5,233 nucleotides of DNA. Source: Candidatus Daviesbacteria bacterium. Lineage in GTDB: Bacteria; Patescibacteriota; Microgenomatia; Daviesbacterales; UBA10151. How positions within the stretch are numbered: position 1 is the first letter of the stretch; each line of letters opens with the position of its first letter. Both the position numbers and the translations under genes were made by a program. The notes below the pieces were generated by a model. That model was not told the origin of the DNA. It ran no database searches and saw nothing but the letters and a program-made list of their open reading frames with translations. This document shows positions 4,653 to 5,233 of the stretch, piece by piece. The stretch spans positions 1 to 5,233 of the forward strand of contig JACPKO010000039.1 in NCBI GenBank assembly GCA_016186985.1. The letters are read 5' to 3'.

Positions 4653-5204
4653 AGGGTTTGCAAAAATTAGGAGGCGTTTTAGGGAAGTGCCGATTGGTGT
4701 ACAGGTTTGGAGAATTAATTGATTTCCTGTTTGTTTTGTTAGAGCTTGCGCTTCATTTGGCCAGACTTCTACTGAATACGAAACCCGGTATTGGTATTGT
4801 TTCCCTGCATAAGTAATATCTATCAAATCTGCTTCTTTAAGCTCACCAAGACGGAAAAAGACAGTATTGTAACTGGAAATCCGCCATGGGGAATCTGAGG
4901 AATGGGCAAAGATATAGATTGTCCCGGACTCTCCGGGTTTTGAAAAACCTTTAGCAATTGCCACACCGTTTTTTAAAGCTTTCCTATATTCATCTTCATT
5001 CCAGGGATCAACGTTATCAACTAAAGGGGCATAAGCATTAATCCTGGGGATGTTTATTGAAAAGTTTGAATTTAAATTAACTCCAGGATTTGCCGGCAGG
5101 TAGATTTTTAAGATTGGCAAATAAATAAGCCCCAAAAGCGTAAGAGCGGAAACTATCAGTAAATTTCCCAGAAATTTTTTTAAGTTTTTCCTGCCCATAA
5201 GCAT
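4647..5204 (-). CDS. Sortase (class D/E-like transpeptidase)
   Basis: A 185-residue membrane-anchored cysteine transpeptidase that would cut a C-terminal sorting motif on surface proteins and join them to the envelope or to each other. An N-terminal membrane helix spans about 11-36. The sortase beta-barrel carries the triad His101 (YIFAHSSD), Cys168 (LILQTCTP, the TLxTC-type motif) and Arg177 (SLKRLLIF). Family features such as INIPRINAYAPLV (50-62) and FSKPGESGTIYI (87-98) are present. ATG 5204 is preceded by gggga two bases upstream, and the frame is closed by a TAA at 5222-5220; ATG 5198 is an alternative. The C-terminus ends eight residues after Arg177, with Ile185 and the stop coded by the transposon hairpin, so the native tail may have been a few residues longer. 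No LPxTG-type substrate is encoded in the window. Class within the sortases is not certain. Confidence 0.88.
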   Translation of the reverse strand: MLMGRKNLKKFLGNLLIVSALTLLGLIYLPILKIYLPANPGVNLNSNFSINIPRINAYAPLVDNVDPWNEDEYRKALKNGVAIAKGFSKPGESGTIYIFAHSSDSPWRISSYNTVFFRLGELKEADLIDITYAGKQYQYRVSYSVEVWPNEAQALTKQTGNQLILQTCTPIGTSLKRLLIFANPI

Positions 5205-5233
5205 AATCCCCGCGCAAGATTACACCACTTGCA

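Overview
The window reads like an accessory, cell-surface locus of an AT-rich bacterium with small, tightly packed genes. My best guess is a member of the Candidate Phyla Radiation (Patescibacteria, Microgenomates-like). The reasons are the secreted protein rich in Asn/Thr with 'TGNA'-type repeats, the RTX protein with a Sec signal, the small RAYT-type transposase between short hairpin repeats, and the perfect palindrome tccgccagctggcgga; I associate all of these with that group. This placement is inference from style, not from a marker gene. The genes use the standard code: TGA ends one gene and TAA or TAG the others.

Layout. Positions 1-137 show no gene I can support. A rho-independent terminator (138-176) closes whatever lies upstream. 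A 43-nt leader element (183-225) then carries the ribosome binding site of the first gene. A plus-strand cluster follows: a TasA/camelysin-like matrix protein with EF-hand-like loops (233-859); a strong 13-bp hairpin (869-903); a SipW-like signal peptidase I (921-1460); a lamin-tail-domain protein with the same SipW-type signal sequence (1453-2097, 8-nt overlap); and an RTX calcium-binding repeat protein (2097-3140, 1-nt overlap). After a short hairpin, a second copy of the leader element (3203-3246) precedes a secreted Asn/Thr-rich protein built from an 89-residue internal duplication (3252-3854). A 12-bp terminator hairpin (3879-3908) ends this block.

The right part is different. A REP-associated tyrosine transposase gene (3973-4623) sits between two direct copies of a 35-nt hairpin that differ only in the loop and at one other base. 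The left copy contains a perfect -35 box, and the right copy holds the stop codons of both the transposase and a convergent sortase gene (4647-5204, minus strand). Removing the 722-nt element on paper gives the sortase a slightly longer C-terminus ending just before the 3879-3908 hairpin. This suggests the element inserted between two convergent genes that once shared that terminator.

How the genes may work together (inference): the SipW-like peptidase would mature the TasA-like and lamin-tail proteins. Together with the RTX protein and the repeat protein they would form an extracellular, probably calcium-responsive, surface or fibre layer. The sortase could anchor surface proteins, but none of the five secreted or membrane proteins in the cluster carries an LPxTG-type tail, so its substrate lies elsewhere.
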